Assembly: GCA_032000125.1 (NCBI GenBank) | Contig: DAMALH010000020.1 | Span: 1 to 64,000, forward strand | Source: Dryocola sp032000125 | GTDB taxonomy: Bacteria > Pseudomonadota > Gammaproteobacteria > Enterobacterales > Enterobacteriaceae | Length of the DNA: 64,000 nucleotides | Reading direction: 5' to 3' | Shown here: piece after piece, positions 26,439-34,708 of the stretch | Layout of the letters: every line of letters starts with the position of its first letter | Numbering within the stretch: the stretch's first letter is position 1 | The notes under the pieces: model-generated | Told to the model about the DNA's origin: nothing | What the model saw: only the letters and a program-made list of their open reading frames with translations | The model's database searches: none | Position numbers and translations under genes: made by a program

Positions 26439-27011
26439 ATGGCAAGAGCTAACGAAGTCAAAAAAGGCATGGTACTGAATTACAACGGCAAGTTGCTGAT
26501 TGTGAAAGACATTGATATCCAGTCCCCGAGCGCGCGCGGCGCGGCAACCCTTTATAAGATGCGTTTTTCCGATGTCCGTACCGGGCAGAAGGTAGAAGAA
26601 CGTTTCAAAGGTGACGATATCGTCGATACCATTACCCTGACCCGTCGTTTCGTTGATTTCTCCTATATCGACGGCAATGAATACGTGTTCATGGATAAAG
26701 AAGATTACACCCCGTATATCTTCACCAAAGACCAGATTGAAGAAGAGCTGCAGTTTATTCCTGAAGGCGGCATGCCGGACATGCAGGTGCTGACCTGGGA
26801 CGGCCAGCTACTGGCGCTGGAACTGCCGCAAACGGTGGATCTGGAAATCGTTGAAACGGCGCCGGGAATTAAGGGCGCTTCCGCAAGCTCGCGCACCAAG
26901 CCTGCGACTATGTCTACCGGGCTGGTCATTCAGGTGCCGGAATACATGGTGACCGGCGAGAAAATCCGCATTCATATCGCTGAGAAGCGTTCAATGGGTC
27001 GCGCTGACTAA
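26439..27011 (+). CDS. yeiP: EF-P-like protein YeiP
   Basis: A 190-residue paralogue of translation elongation factor P with the KOW-like N-domain and two OB domains. At the position of the EF-P modification site it has NYNGKLLIVKD rather than the beta-lysylated lysine context. Its ribosomal role is less defined than that of EF-P. The ATG at 26439 follows CAGGAAA and gives the E. coli length; upstream in-frame ATGs lie within the yeiW antisense and are not supported. A strong bidirectional terminator follows. Confidence 0.94.
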   Translation: MARANEVKKGMVLNYNGKLLIVKDIDIQSPSARGAATLYKMRFSDVRTGQKVEERFKGDDIVDTITLTRRFVDFSYIDGNEYVFMDKEDYTPYIFTKDQIEEELQFIPEGGMPDMQVLTWDGQLLALELPQTVDLEIVETAPGIKGASASSRTKPATMSTGLVIQVPEYMVTGEKIRIHIAEKRSMGRAD

Positions 27012-27041
27012 AGAAAAAACCCGCCTCGGCGGGTTTTTTCT
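27012..27041. terminator. Bidirectional terminator between yeiP and uxuA
   Basis: An AAAAAACCCGCC / GGCGGGTTTTTT stem with a short loop, with A and T tracts on both sides, so it serves both converging genes. Confidence 0.92.
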
Positions 27042-27051
27042 TGCACGTAAA

Positions 27052-28245
27052 CTAGTTCAGCAAATCAGGGAACAGAATTTGCTTAAGCGCAAGCTCCACG
27101 CCGCGCACTTCCGCAAGCCCTTTCAGGCGCCCAATGGCCGAATAGCCGGGGTTAGTTTTTTTATGCAGATCGTCGAGCATCTGATGGCCGTGATCCGGAC
27201 GCATCGGAATCGGGCGTAAATCACCGCTCGCCTTGCGGCGCTGTTCTTCGGTCAGAATCGCTTTCACCACCGCCACCATATCCACATCGCCCTGAAGGTG
27301 CGCGCCTTCATGGAAGGTTTTTGGGTTATCTTCACGGCAGGTGGCGCGCAGGTGGGTAAAGTGAATGCGGTCGCCGAATGTTTCGATCATTCGCACCAGG
27401 TCGTTGTCCGCACGCACGCCGTAAGAGCCGGTACACATGGTGAAACCGTTATGGATGCTGTCGACCGTTTCTTTTAACCACTGCATGTCTTCAATCGTTG
27501 AAACAATGCGCGGCAGGCCGAGAATGGGGCGCGGCGGATCGTCCGGGTGAACCGCCAGGCGCACGCCGACCTCTTCTGCCACGGCAACGATAGCGCGCAG
27601 GAAGTAAGCCATGTTTTCACGCAGCTGTTGTTTATCAATTCCGTCGTATTCCGCAAGGCGAGCGCGGAACTGATCTAAGGTGTAACCCTCTTCCGCACCC
27701 GGCAGGCCCGCAATAATATTGCCTGTCAGCTTCTCTTTTTCGGCATCGGACATGCTATGAAACCTGGCCTGTGCCTGCTGCCGCTCTTCTTCACTGTAAT
27801 CGGCTTCGGCACCGGGGCGTTGCAGAATATGCAGTTCAAAAGCGGCAAAGGCTATCTGGTCAAAACGCAGGGCCTTAGAGCCGTCCGGCAGTTCGTATTC
27901 CAGATCGGTACGCGTCCAGTCGAGGATTGGCATAAAGTTGTAGCACACGGTATCAATACCGCATTCCGCCAGGTTGCGAATGCTCTGCTGGTAGTTAGCG
28001 ATATGCCGGTCATAATTACCCGAGTGGGTTTTGATCTCTTCGTGTACCGGAATGCTTTCAACGACGGACCAGCTCAGCCCTTTCGCGGCAAGCGTAGCCT
28101 GACGCTGCTTAATTTCAGCCACCGGCCAGACTTCTCCGTTCGGAATGTGATGCAGGGCGGTTACTACTCCGGTTGCGCCAGCCTGACGCACATCATCCAG
28201 TGATACCGGGTCGTTCGGGCCATACCAGCGCCAGGTTTGTTCCAT
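27052..28245 (-). CDS. uxuA: Mannonate dehydratase
   Basis: Converts D-mannonate to 2-dehydro-3-deoxy-D-gluconate in glucuronate catabolism. It is a 397-residue TIM barrel close to E. coli UxuA (MEQTWRWYGPNDPVSLDDVRQAGATGVVTALHHIPNG starts it). The metal and active-site segments CYNFMPILDWTRTDLEY, VHPDDPPRPILGLPR, CTGSYGVRADND, HLRA and MRPDHGHQML are intact. In K-12 uxuA sits in uxuAB elsewhere. Here it is divergent from the mannitol dehydrogenase-family gene yeiQ, which probably supplies the preceding fructuronate reductase step. Confidence 0.95.
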   Translation of the reverse strand: MEQTWRWYGPNDPVSLDDVRQAGATGVVTALHHIPNGEVWPVAEIKQRQATLAAKGLSWSVVESIPVHEEIKTHSGNYDRHIANYQQSIRNLAECGIDTVCYNFMPILDWTRTDLEYELPDGSKALRFDQIAFAAFELHILQRPGAEADYSEEERQQAQARFHSMSDAEKEKLTGNIIAGLPGAEEGYTLDQFRARLAEYDGIDKQQLRENMAYFLRAIVAVAEEVGVRLAVHPDDPPRPILGLPRIVSTIEDMQWLKETVDSIHNGFTMCTGSYGVRADNDLVRMIETFGDRIHFTHLRATCREDNPKTFHEGAHLQGDVDMVAVVKAILTEEQRRKASGDLRPIPMRPDHGHQMLDDLHKKTNPGYSAIGRLKGLAEVRGVELALKQILFPDLLN

Positions 28246-28264
28246 TAGCCGTTCCTCAAGTAAT

Positions 28265-28282
28265 AAGTTGTCATACCAATTT
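28265..28282. promoter_or_regulatory. UxuR/ExuR-like operator between uxuA and yeiQ
   Basis: The 18-bp sequence agrees with the hexuronate-regulator palindrome AAATTGGTATACCAATTT at 15 positions by my count. It lies about 20 bases from uxuA and 175 from yeiQ. The name of the regulator is inferred. Confidence 0.65.
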
Positions 28283-28457
28283 TAAAATATCTTCTTGACG
28301 ACTACCATACCGGAAACCGGGAAGGGGTCAATTTTATCCCTGAAATTGGTTGATCCGGCTCACATTAAAGGGATAAAGCCAGCACACCAATTCTCTTTGC
28401 TGTCATATAACTTTACACTGCAGATGTTACTAATTCGTTAACCAGGATTTGCATTCT

Positions 28458-29918
28458 ATGAAGACTATTGCCTCAGCCAGCCTGCCGGACAGCATCCAGC
28501 AGCCCCGTTACGATCGTCGCGCGTTAAAGACCCGCATTGTGCATTTTGGCTTTGGCGCCTTTCACCGTGCGCACCAGGCGCTGCTGACCGACCGGGTGCT
28601 TAACAAAGCGGGGGGCGACTGGGGCATCTGCGAGATTAGCCTGTTTAGCGGCGATAAATTAATGAGCGCCCTGCGCGCTCAGGATCATTTGTATACCGTG
28701 CTGGAAAAAGGCCGTGACGGCAACCAGGCCATTATCGTCGGTGCCGTTAAAGAATGCCTGAATGCAAAGCTCGACGGGATGGAGGCCATCATCGAGAAGT
28801 TTTGCGAACCGCAGGTGGCCATTGTCTCGCTTACCGTGACGGAAAAAGGCTATTGCATCGATCCGGCAACGGGCAAGCTGGATGCCGCAAACGAACGCAT
28901 TATTCACGATTTGCAAAACCCGGCTGAACCGCATTCCGCGCCGGGGATTTTGGTTGAAGCTTTAAATCGCCGCCGCGAGCGTGGCCTGCTTCCTTTTACC
29001 GTGCTTTCCTGCGACAACATTCCTGATAACGGCCACGTTGTGCGTAATGCAATTATCGGCATGGCGGAAAAACGCAGCCGGGAACTGGCCGACTGGGTAC
29101 GTGAGCACGTTACGTTCCCGAGCACCATGGTCGATCGCATCGTGCCCGCCGCCACGCCGGAATCCTTGCAGGAAATTACCGATACGCTAGGTGTTGAAGA
29201 TCCCTGCGCGATTTCCGGCGAGCCTTTTATTCAGTGGGTCATTGAAGATAATTTTGTGGCGGGGCGCCCGCAGTGGGAAGTTGCCGGCGTAGAAATGGTG
29301 GATGACGTTATGCCGTGGGAGCAAATGAAGCTGCGCATGCTCAACGGCAGCCACTCTTTTCTCGCTTATCTTGGCTATCTGGCAGGCTATCAGCATATTA
29401 ACGATTGCATGGCGGACGAGAACTTCTACCGCGCGGCGCACAAATTAATGATGCAGGAGCAAGCCCCTACCCTGCGCGTGACGGGCGTCGATCTGCATCA
29501 GTACGCCCAAAATCTTTTGGCACGCTTTAGCAACCCCGCGCTGAAGCACCGCACCTGGCAAATCGCTATGGACGGCAGCCAGAAATTGCCGCAGCGTATG
29601 CTGGAGAGCGTTCGCTGGCATTTGCAGCAGGCAGATGAGTGGCCTTGGCTGGCACTGGGCATCGCGGCGTGGATGCGCTACGTCAGCGGGATTGACGATG
29701 CCGGCAACGCTATCGACGTTCGCGACCCGCTGGCGCAAAAAATCAAAGGCCTCGTGGAGAAGAGTTCAGACGAGACGCGCGTAGCGGCCCTGCTTAGCCT
29801 GACTGAAATTTTTGGAAGCGATTTGCCGGGCGATGAGATTTTTGTGCAGCGCGTAAGCGATGCCTGGGACGAATTGCGTAATAAAGGCGCAAAACAGGCC
29901 GTGGCGAATCTTCTGTAA
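28458..29918 (+). CDS. yeiQ: YeiQ, mannitol dehydrogenase-family NAD oxidoreductase (probable fructuronate reductase)
   Basis: A polyol-specific long-chain dehydrogenase of 486 residues: an N-terminal Rossmann domain (RIVHFGFGAFHRAHQALL) and a C-terminal catalytic domain with MKLRMLNGSHSFLAYLGYLAGY, where the Lys acts as base. It is close to E. coli YeiQ and a paralogue of UxuB (D-fructuronate to D-mannonate). Pairing with a divergent uxuA and a UxuR-like site supports the fructuronate reductase role, though tagaturonate or mannitol activity cannot be excluded. I chose MKTIAS (28458), as in E. coli; upstream in-frame non-ATG starts are weaker. Confidence 0.88.
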   Translation: MKTIASASLPDSIQQPRYDRRALKTRIVHFGFGAFHRAHQALLTDRVLNKAGGDWGICEISLFSGDKLMSALRAQDHLYTVLEKGRDGNQAIIVGAVKECLNAKLDGMEAIIEKFCEPQVAIVSLTVTEKGYCIDPATGKLDAANERIIHDLQNPAEPHSAPGILVEALNRRRERGLLPFTVLSCDNIPDNGHVVRNAIIGMAEKRSRELADWVREHVTFPSTMVDRIVPAATPESLQEITDTLGVEDPCAISGEPFIQWVIEDNFVAGRPQWEVAGVEMVDDVMPWEQMKLRMLNGSHSFLAYLGYLAGYQHINDCMADENFYRAAHKLMMQEQAPTLRVTGVDLHQYAQNLLARFSNPALKHRTWQIAMDGSQKLPQRMLESVRWHLQQADEWPWLALGIAAWMRYVSGIDDAGNAIDVRDPLAQKIKGLVEKSSDETRVAALLSLTEIFGSDLPGDEIFVQRVSDAWDELRNKGAKQAVANLL

Positions 29919-30034
29919 TTAACAATCCATGCCCTTTACACGGCCTTGTTTGGCGACGGGCCTTGTTTAAGCTTCATTTTTTCGCAAATGTTGTTCAGGA
30001 TATTGGCTACCCTTAACGCCAATGCGGAGCGAGC

Positions 30035-31015
30035 GTGACTAAAACCAACCTGATTACCGGTTTCCTGGGCTGCGGAAAAACTACCACTATTCGTCATTTA
30101 CTGGCTAACAAGCCCGGCGATGAAAAGTGGGCCGTGCTGGTTAATGAGTTTGGAGAAGTCGGCATTGACGGTGCCCTGCTGGCCGACAGCGGCGCGCTGC
30201 TCAAGGAGATCCCCGGCGGCTGCATGTGCTGTGTCAACGGGCTGCCGATGCAGGTTGGGCTAAATACCCTGCTACGCCAGGGAAAACCCGACCGCCTGCT
30301 TATCGAACCTACCGGCTTAGGTCATCCAAAGCAGATCCTCGATATGCTTACCGCTGAGGTTTACCAGCCGTGGATCGATCTGAAAGCCACGCTTTGCCTG
30401 CTGGATGCTCGCCAGTTGTTGGATGAGCGCGCCGTTAATAACGAAAATTTCCGCGATCAGCTTGCCGCCGCCGATATCATCATCGCTAATAAAAATGACC
30501 GGGCGACCGACGACAGCCGTCAGGCGCTGGCCAACTGGCGACAGCAGCACGCGGCTGGAAGAGAAGTTGTGCTGGCGGAAAGAGGGCAAATTGACGTCGC
30601 TCTCCTGGACCGGCCACGCCAAAATCTGCGTGAGCTACCGCGTAGCGCCGAACATAACCACGGTCATGCGGCCAGCCGTGGACTCGCCGCGCTGAACCTG
30701 CCGCAAAATCAGCGCTGGAGACGCAGTGTTAATAGCGGACAGGGCTACGTTGCCTGCGGCTGGATCTTTGATGCGGAGACTATTTTTGACACGGTTGGGA
30801 TTCTGGAATGGGCACGCCTTGCGCCGGTTGGCAGGGTAAAAGGCGTACTACGTATTGCTGAAGGACTGGTGCGTATTAATCGCCAGGGTAACGACCTGCA
30901 TATCGAAACACAAAGCGTCGCCCCGCCTGACAGCCGTATCGAATTGATAAATAGCGAAGAAACGGACTGGAACAGCTTGCAAAGCGCTCTGTTGAAGCTA
31001 CGTTTAAGTTTGTAA
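30035..31015 (+). CDS. yeiR: YeiR, COG0523 zinc-binding GTPase
   Basis: A 326-residue G3E P-loop GTPase of the CobW/COG0523 group. Walker A is GFLGCGKTT (about residues 9-17), the metal motif is GGCMCC (about residues 62-67), the guanine-specificity loop is NKND, and a CobW C-terminal domain follows. E. coli YeiR binds zinc and hydrolyses GTP, with a proposed role in zinc homeostasis. It starts with GTG, with GGAG 5 nt upstream; no better start is available because the P-loop begins within ten residues. lpxT follows after 42 bases. Confidence 0.93.
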   Translation: MTKTNLITGFLGCGKTTTIRHLLANKPGDEKWAVLVNEFGEVGIDGALLADSGALLKEIPGGCMCCVNGLPMQVGLNTLLRQGKPDRLLIEPTGLGHPKQILDMLTAEVYQPWIDLKATLCLLDARQLLDERAVNNENFRDQLAAADIIIANKNDRATDDSRQALANWRQQHAAGREVVLAERGQIDVALLDRPRQNLRELPRSAEHNHGHAASRGLAALNLPQNQRWRRSVNSGQGYVACGWIFDAETIFDTVGILEWARLAPVGRVKGVLRIAEGLVRINRQGNDLHIETQSVAPPDSRIELINSEETDWNSLQSALLKLRLSL

Positions 31016-31057
31016 GTCTACCCTCCTTCGACTTGTCAGAAGATAACGAAAGCCTGC

Positions 31058-31765
31058 ATGATGAAAACTCGCTTACTACCGATCCTGTTACTGAACTCGC
31101 TGGGTCTGGCGCTGTTCTTTAGCTGGTATCTGCCTGAAAATCACGGATTCTGGTTCACGCTGGACGCCGGCATTTTCCATTTCTTTAATGAGGAACTGGT
31201 AAAAAGCCACGCTTTCCTGATGCTGGTCGCCGTAACCAATAACCGCATATTCGACGGTATTTCTTTGCTGGCGATGGGTTCGCTGCTCCTGTGGTTCTGG
31301 TGGCACGAAACGCCAGGCGGGCGCCGACGTCTGGTTATTATGGGCGTCGTGATGCTGCTAAGCGCCGTGGTCATCAACCAACTGGGCCATTTGATTCCTG
31401 TCTCCCACGTCAGCCCGACGCTCTATTTCACTGATATTCATCGCGTCAGCGAGCTGCTGCATTTCCCGACTAAAGACGCATCGAAAGACAGTTTCCCTGG
31501 CGATCATGGTTTAATGCTGCTTATTTTCACCGGTTTTGTGCTGCGTTATTTTGGTAAAAAAGCCTTCTTTATCGCGGTGCTTATTTTCCTGGTATTTATT
31601 CTTCCAAGGATAATGATTGGCGCGCACTGGTTTACCGATGTATTTGTCGGATCGCTGTCCATTGCGCTGGTAGGCTTGCCATGGGTGCTATTAACCCCAC
31701 TTAGCGACGGGTTAATTAATGCCCTTGATCGCGCTCTGCCCCGCAAAAATAAAACAAGTTCATAA
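31058..31765 (+). CDS. lpxT: LpxT, lipid A 1-diphosphate synthase (Und-PP phosphotransferase)
   Basis: An inner membrane PAP2-family enzyme of 235 residues. It moves the distal phosphate of undecaprenyl pyrophosphate to the 1-position of lipid A on the periplasmic face, recycling the carrier lipid. Motifs are KDASKDSFPGDHG (about residues 145-157) and IGAHWFTDVFVGS with the catalytic His. In E. coli it is inhibited under PmrA activation by the peptide PmrR; I looked for a PmrR-like short frame in the flanks and did not find one. Confidence 0.93.
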   Translation: MMKTRLLPILLLNSLGLALFFSWYLPENHGFWFTLDAGIFHFFNEELVKSHAFLMLVAVTNNRIFDGISLLAMGSLLLWFWWHETPGGRRRLVIMGVVMLLSAVVINQLGHLIPVSHVSPTLYFTDIHRVSELLHFPTKDASKDSFPGDHGLMLLIFTGFVLRYFGKKAFFIAVLIFLVFILPRIMIGAHWFTDVFVGSLSIALVGLPWVLLTPLSDGLINALDRALPRKNKTSS

Positions 31766-32189
31766 CATAAAATAAACAACTCTTAACGCAAATTTATCGG
31801 GATCCGCAAAGGATCCCGGTAAAGTTACCAGCCACGGCCGCAGTGCTTATTTATCACCCTCAATGATTTCCCTGTTTTTTGAAAGGCCTGTGCAGTAAAA
31901 CCGCACCTTTGGCTACTATTTATGCAAATTTACTTTTGTTCTTTTAACATCACAATTTCTTATAAAAAAAGCGGTGAAAAACCCTCGCTATGCCAGTGGT
32001 GATAGGGTACTCTCAGATGCGTTTTGTGCTGTTATCATGATTCATTCCCGATGTGAATAAAATTGTGCGTTAAACCACATTTCTGTTCAGAGGTAATTGT
32101 TTCACGACGCGCAGATAATTAGTCTCGTCACGTTGGTATTTTTGTATAACGATTCGCATCGTTAAGGACATCAAGGGAAAATAAATAAA
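31766..32189 (+). promoter_or_regulatory. 424-bp lpxT-mepS intergenic region with a stem-loop
   Basis: AT-rich non-coding DNA. At 31798-31818 there is an 8-bp perfect stem (CGGGATCC / GGATCCCG, 5-nt loop) without a T tract, probably the end of lpxT. The remainder must hold the mepS promoter and a long leader. No short frame longer than about 10 codons with a ribosome site was seen. Confidence 0.45.
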
Positions 32190-32756
32190 ATGGTCAAATC
32201 TCAGCCTATTTTGAGATATATCTTGCGGGCGATTCCCGCCGTTGCTGTAGCAGTAATGCTGTCAGCATGTAGTTCGACAAACACAGCAAATATGCATCCT
32301 GAGACGCATGCAGTTGGCAATAAAGATGGTTTTTTACTGCAAGCCTCTCAGGATGAATTCGAAGAAATGGTCCGTAACGTTGATGTGAAATCACGTCTCA
32401 TGGATCAATATGCTAGCTGGAAAGGCGTGCGTTATCGCCTTGGCGGCAGCAGCAAGAAAGGCATCGATTGTTCTGCTTTTGTACAGCAAACTTTCCGTGA
32501 CCAGTTCGGTTTAGAGCTGCCTCGTTCAACGTATGAACAACAGGAAATGGGTAAATCCGTTTCACGCAGCAAACTGCGCACCGGGGATTTAGTACTGTTC
32601 CGTGCGGGGTCTACGGGCCGTCACGTTGGCATTTATATTGGTAATAACCAGTTTGTACATGCCTCCACCAGCAGCGGCGTTGTGATCTCCAGCATGAGCG
32701 AACCGTACTGGAACAAGCGCTACAACGAAGCGCGCCGCGTGTTAAGCCGTAGCTGA
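32190..32756 (+). CDS. mepS: MepS (Spr), murein DD-endopeptidase lipoprotein
   Basis: An outer membrane lipoprotein that cleaves the D-Ala-mDAP crosslink, opening the murein mesh for growth. It is 188 residues with a lipobox LSAC at Cys27 and an NlpC/P60 domain. The catalytic Cys94 (mature Cys68) is in KGIDCSAF and the His residues are in GRHVGIY and FVHAS. In E. coli its level is set by NlpI-Prc proteolysis. It is followed by a strong terminator. Confidence 0.96.
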   Translation: MVKSQPILRYILRAIPAVAVAVMLSACSSTNTANMHPETHAVGNKDGFLLQASQDEFEEMVRNVDVKSRLMDQYASWKGVRYRLGGSSKKGIDCSAFVQQTFRDQFGLELPRSTYEQQEMGKSVSRSKLRTGDLVLFRAGSTGRHVGIYIGNNQFVHASTSSGVVISSMSEPYWNKRYNEARRVLSRS

Positions 32757-32803
32757 TTTTCCTGACCGGCGGTTAATTCCCTTGGCTGCCAGCCAGACGA
32801 GAC

Positions 32804-32836
32804 AAAAAAGACGCTGCCCCACAGCGTCTTTTTTAA
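32804..32836 (+). terminator. mepS terminator
   Basis: AAAAAAGACGCTG / CAGCGTCTTTTTT, a 13-bp stem including the A/T tracts, with a 5-nt loop. Confidence 0.92.
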
Positions 32837-32987
32837 TATGTCAAAACAAGCGCATTACCCCCGCTCCCGCCCTGCCGTTACCCATAATTTCCCTATGAAA
32901 CTATATGACGCCACTATGCATTTTGCGTTATAGTCGCAAAAAACTCAGCCATCATGCGTCTCTTGCGTCAGCAGGAACAATTTTTTC

Positions 32988-34577
32988 ATGTCTTCAAAAA
33001 CTATTTTTGCGCGCTACTTTTCCACCCCGAGGCAAATTGCTTATTTCAGCATGCTGTTTGGCCTGGTGGGTGCCTTACTGTTTAGCGGGTTAACAGGCCT
33101 GGTGCTGCATAGCAAGCGCGAAGCGGATTATGATCTGCTGACGAAAGATATTCGTCATTATTTGAGCACCTTCTTTCACGATCTTAATACCACCGTAGAA
33201 AGCATCCAGCCATTAACGGTTGCAGATTGCCGCCTCGTTAATGGCGAGCTGACCGCCAGGGCAGCATTTAACGTTAACGTCCGCACTTTTGTCTTAGTTA
33301 GCCATGGCGTCGCCTATTGCTCATCCGCCACCGGTGCGATGAGTATGGAAATGGACAGCATCATCCCCGGCATCGATTTAAATAAATTTAACGACTTCTT
33401 TATTATGACAGGCACGCCGATGATGCCCGGTAAGCCGACGATAGCGGCCTGGTTTAAAAGCCAGCAGATGGGCGAGCGGGGCGTCTTTGTCACCCTGAAT
33501 GCGAACTTAATTCCCTACTTATTATTTACCGCCCGACAAAGCGACATCCAGTCCATGGCGATTGTAGTGGGTGACAGAGCGTTAACGACGCTTTCCCCCG
33601 AAGTCGTTAACACAGACTCGCTAGCACCCCACCCTACCCGCATTGCCGCTCTTAGCGATTACCCCATAAAGATTTACCTCTACGGCGCGCTCTGGCCTCT
33701 GCAAGACCTCCAGCTTGCGGCGCTGGCGGGCCTTATCTTCGGTTTGTTCAGCGGCTTATTATGCAGCTATCTGCTGTTCGTGCGTATGCGATCGGGAAAA
33801 GAGATCCTCACCGGTATTAAACGCGGGCAGTTTTATGTTGTGTATCAACCGGTGGTTGATGCGCAGAAATTAGAAATGCAGGGAATGGAAGCGCTGATGC
33901 GCTGGGAACATCCGACCGCAGGCATGATTCCACCCGATGCGTTTATCGCTATCGCCGAAGCGCAGCAGCTTATCGTGCCGCTAACGCGGCATTTATTTAC
34001 CCTTATCGCCCGGGATGCCCGGCAACTGCAAAACGTGCTGCCCCCAGGGGCTAAGCTTGGCATTAACCTGGCGCCAAGCCATCTGCACGCCCCGTCGTTT
34101 AAAGAAGATATCCTGGCGTTTGCCGCTTCCCTGCCCCCGCAATACTTCAGGATTGTCTTCGAAATTACCGAACGGGATATGCTTAAAGAAAAGGAAGCCA
34201 TGAACCTGTTTTTCTGGCTACATGAACAGGGATTCGAAATCGCCATCGACGACTTTGGCACCGGGCACAGCGCGCTAATTTACCTACAGCGTTTTAAGCT
34301 CGATTACCTGAAGATTGACCGGGGCTTCGTTAACTCTATCGGCATGGAAACGGTTACAACCCCGGTGCTTGATGCGGTTCTGACCTTAGCTAAGCGCCTG
34401 AATATGGCGACAGTGGCGGAAGGCGTTGAAACCCCGGAACAGGCAAAATGGCTGATTGAGCGCGGCGTGAATTACCTGCAGGGCTACTATTTCAGCCGTC
34501 CGCTGACGCTTACGCAGCTCTTAAGCCGGCGGCGTCAGCCGCAGGAAAACCATAATCTGCTGAAAGACATCCATTAA
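32988..34577 (+). CDS. pdeN: PdeN (Rtn), membrane c-di-GMP phosphodiesterase
   Basis: A 529-residue inner membrane enzyme. TM1 is near residues 20-42, then a periplasmic CSS-motif sensor domain (CSSATG; two Cys that can form a disulfide), TM2 near 245-268, then a cytoplasmic EAL domain. The EAL residues are intact: EALMRW (Glu about 301), INLAPSHLH, EITERD, DDFGTGHS, KIDRGF and AEGVET, so it should hydrolyse c-di-GMP to pGpG. Sequence resemblance to E. coli Rtn/PdeN is clear but moderate in the sensor domain, which suggests a diverged input. It is a single-gene unit. Confidence 0.9.
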   Translation: MSSKTIFARYFSTPRQIAYFSMLFGLVGALLFSGLTGLVLHSKREADYDLLTKDIRHYLSTFFHDLNTTVESIQPLTVADCRLVNGELTARAAFNVNVRTFVLVSHGVAYCSSATGAMSMEMDSIIPGIDLNKFNDFFIMTGTPMMPGKPTIAAWFKSQQMGERGVFVTLNANLIPYLLFTARQSDIQSMAIVVGDRALTTLSPEVVNTDSLAPHPTRIAALSDYPIKIYLYGALWPLQDLQLAALAGLIFGLFSGLLCSYLLFVRMRSGKEILTGIKRGQFYVVYQPVVDAQKLEMQGMEALMRWEHPTAGMIPPDAFIAIAEAQQLIVPLTRHLFTLIARDARQLQNVLPPGAKLGINLAPSHLHAPSFKEDILAFAASLPPQYFRIVFEITERDMLKEKEAMNLFFWLHEQGFEIAIDDFGTGHSALIYLQRFKLDYLKIDRGFVNSIGMETVTTPVLDAVLTLAKRLNMATVAEGVETPEQAKWLIERGVNYLQGYYFSRPLTLTQLLSRRRQPQENHNLLKDIH

Positions 34578-34708
34578 GTTCACAATCCTTGCCGCCTGAC
34601 TTATGATTTACCATCATAGTGTGATAAAGCGGTGGGTCGTTGGCCTGATTATCGTTTCTGGAACGAAACCAGCCGGGCCGCCCCCTTCAACAAGGACTGA
34701 GCAGATTG

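Noticed and set aside
31766..32189. A pmrR-like peptide gene near lpxT
   Set aside because: I looked for a roughly 30-codon frame with a single hydrophobic segment on both strands beside lpxT. Only very short frames without ribosome sites were found.
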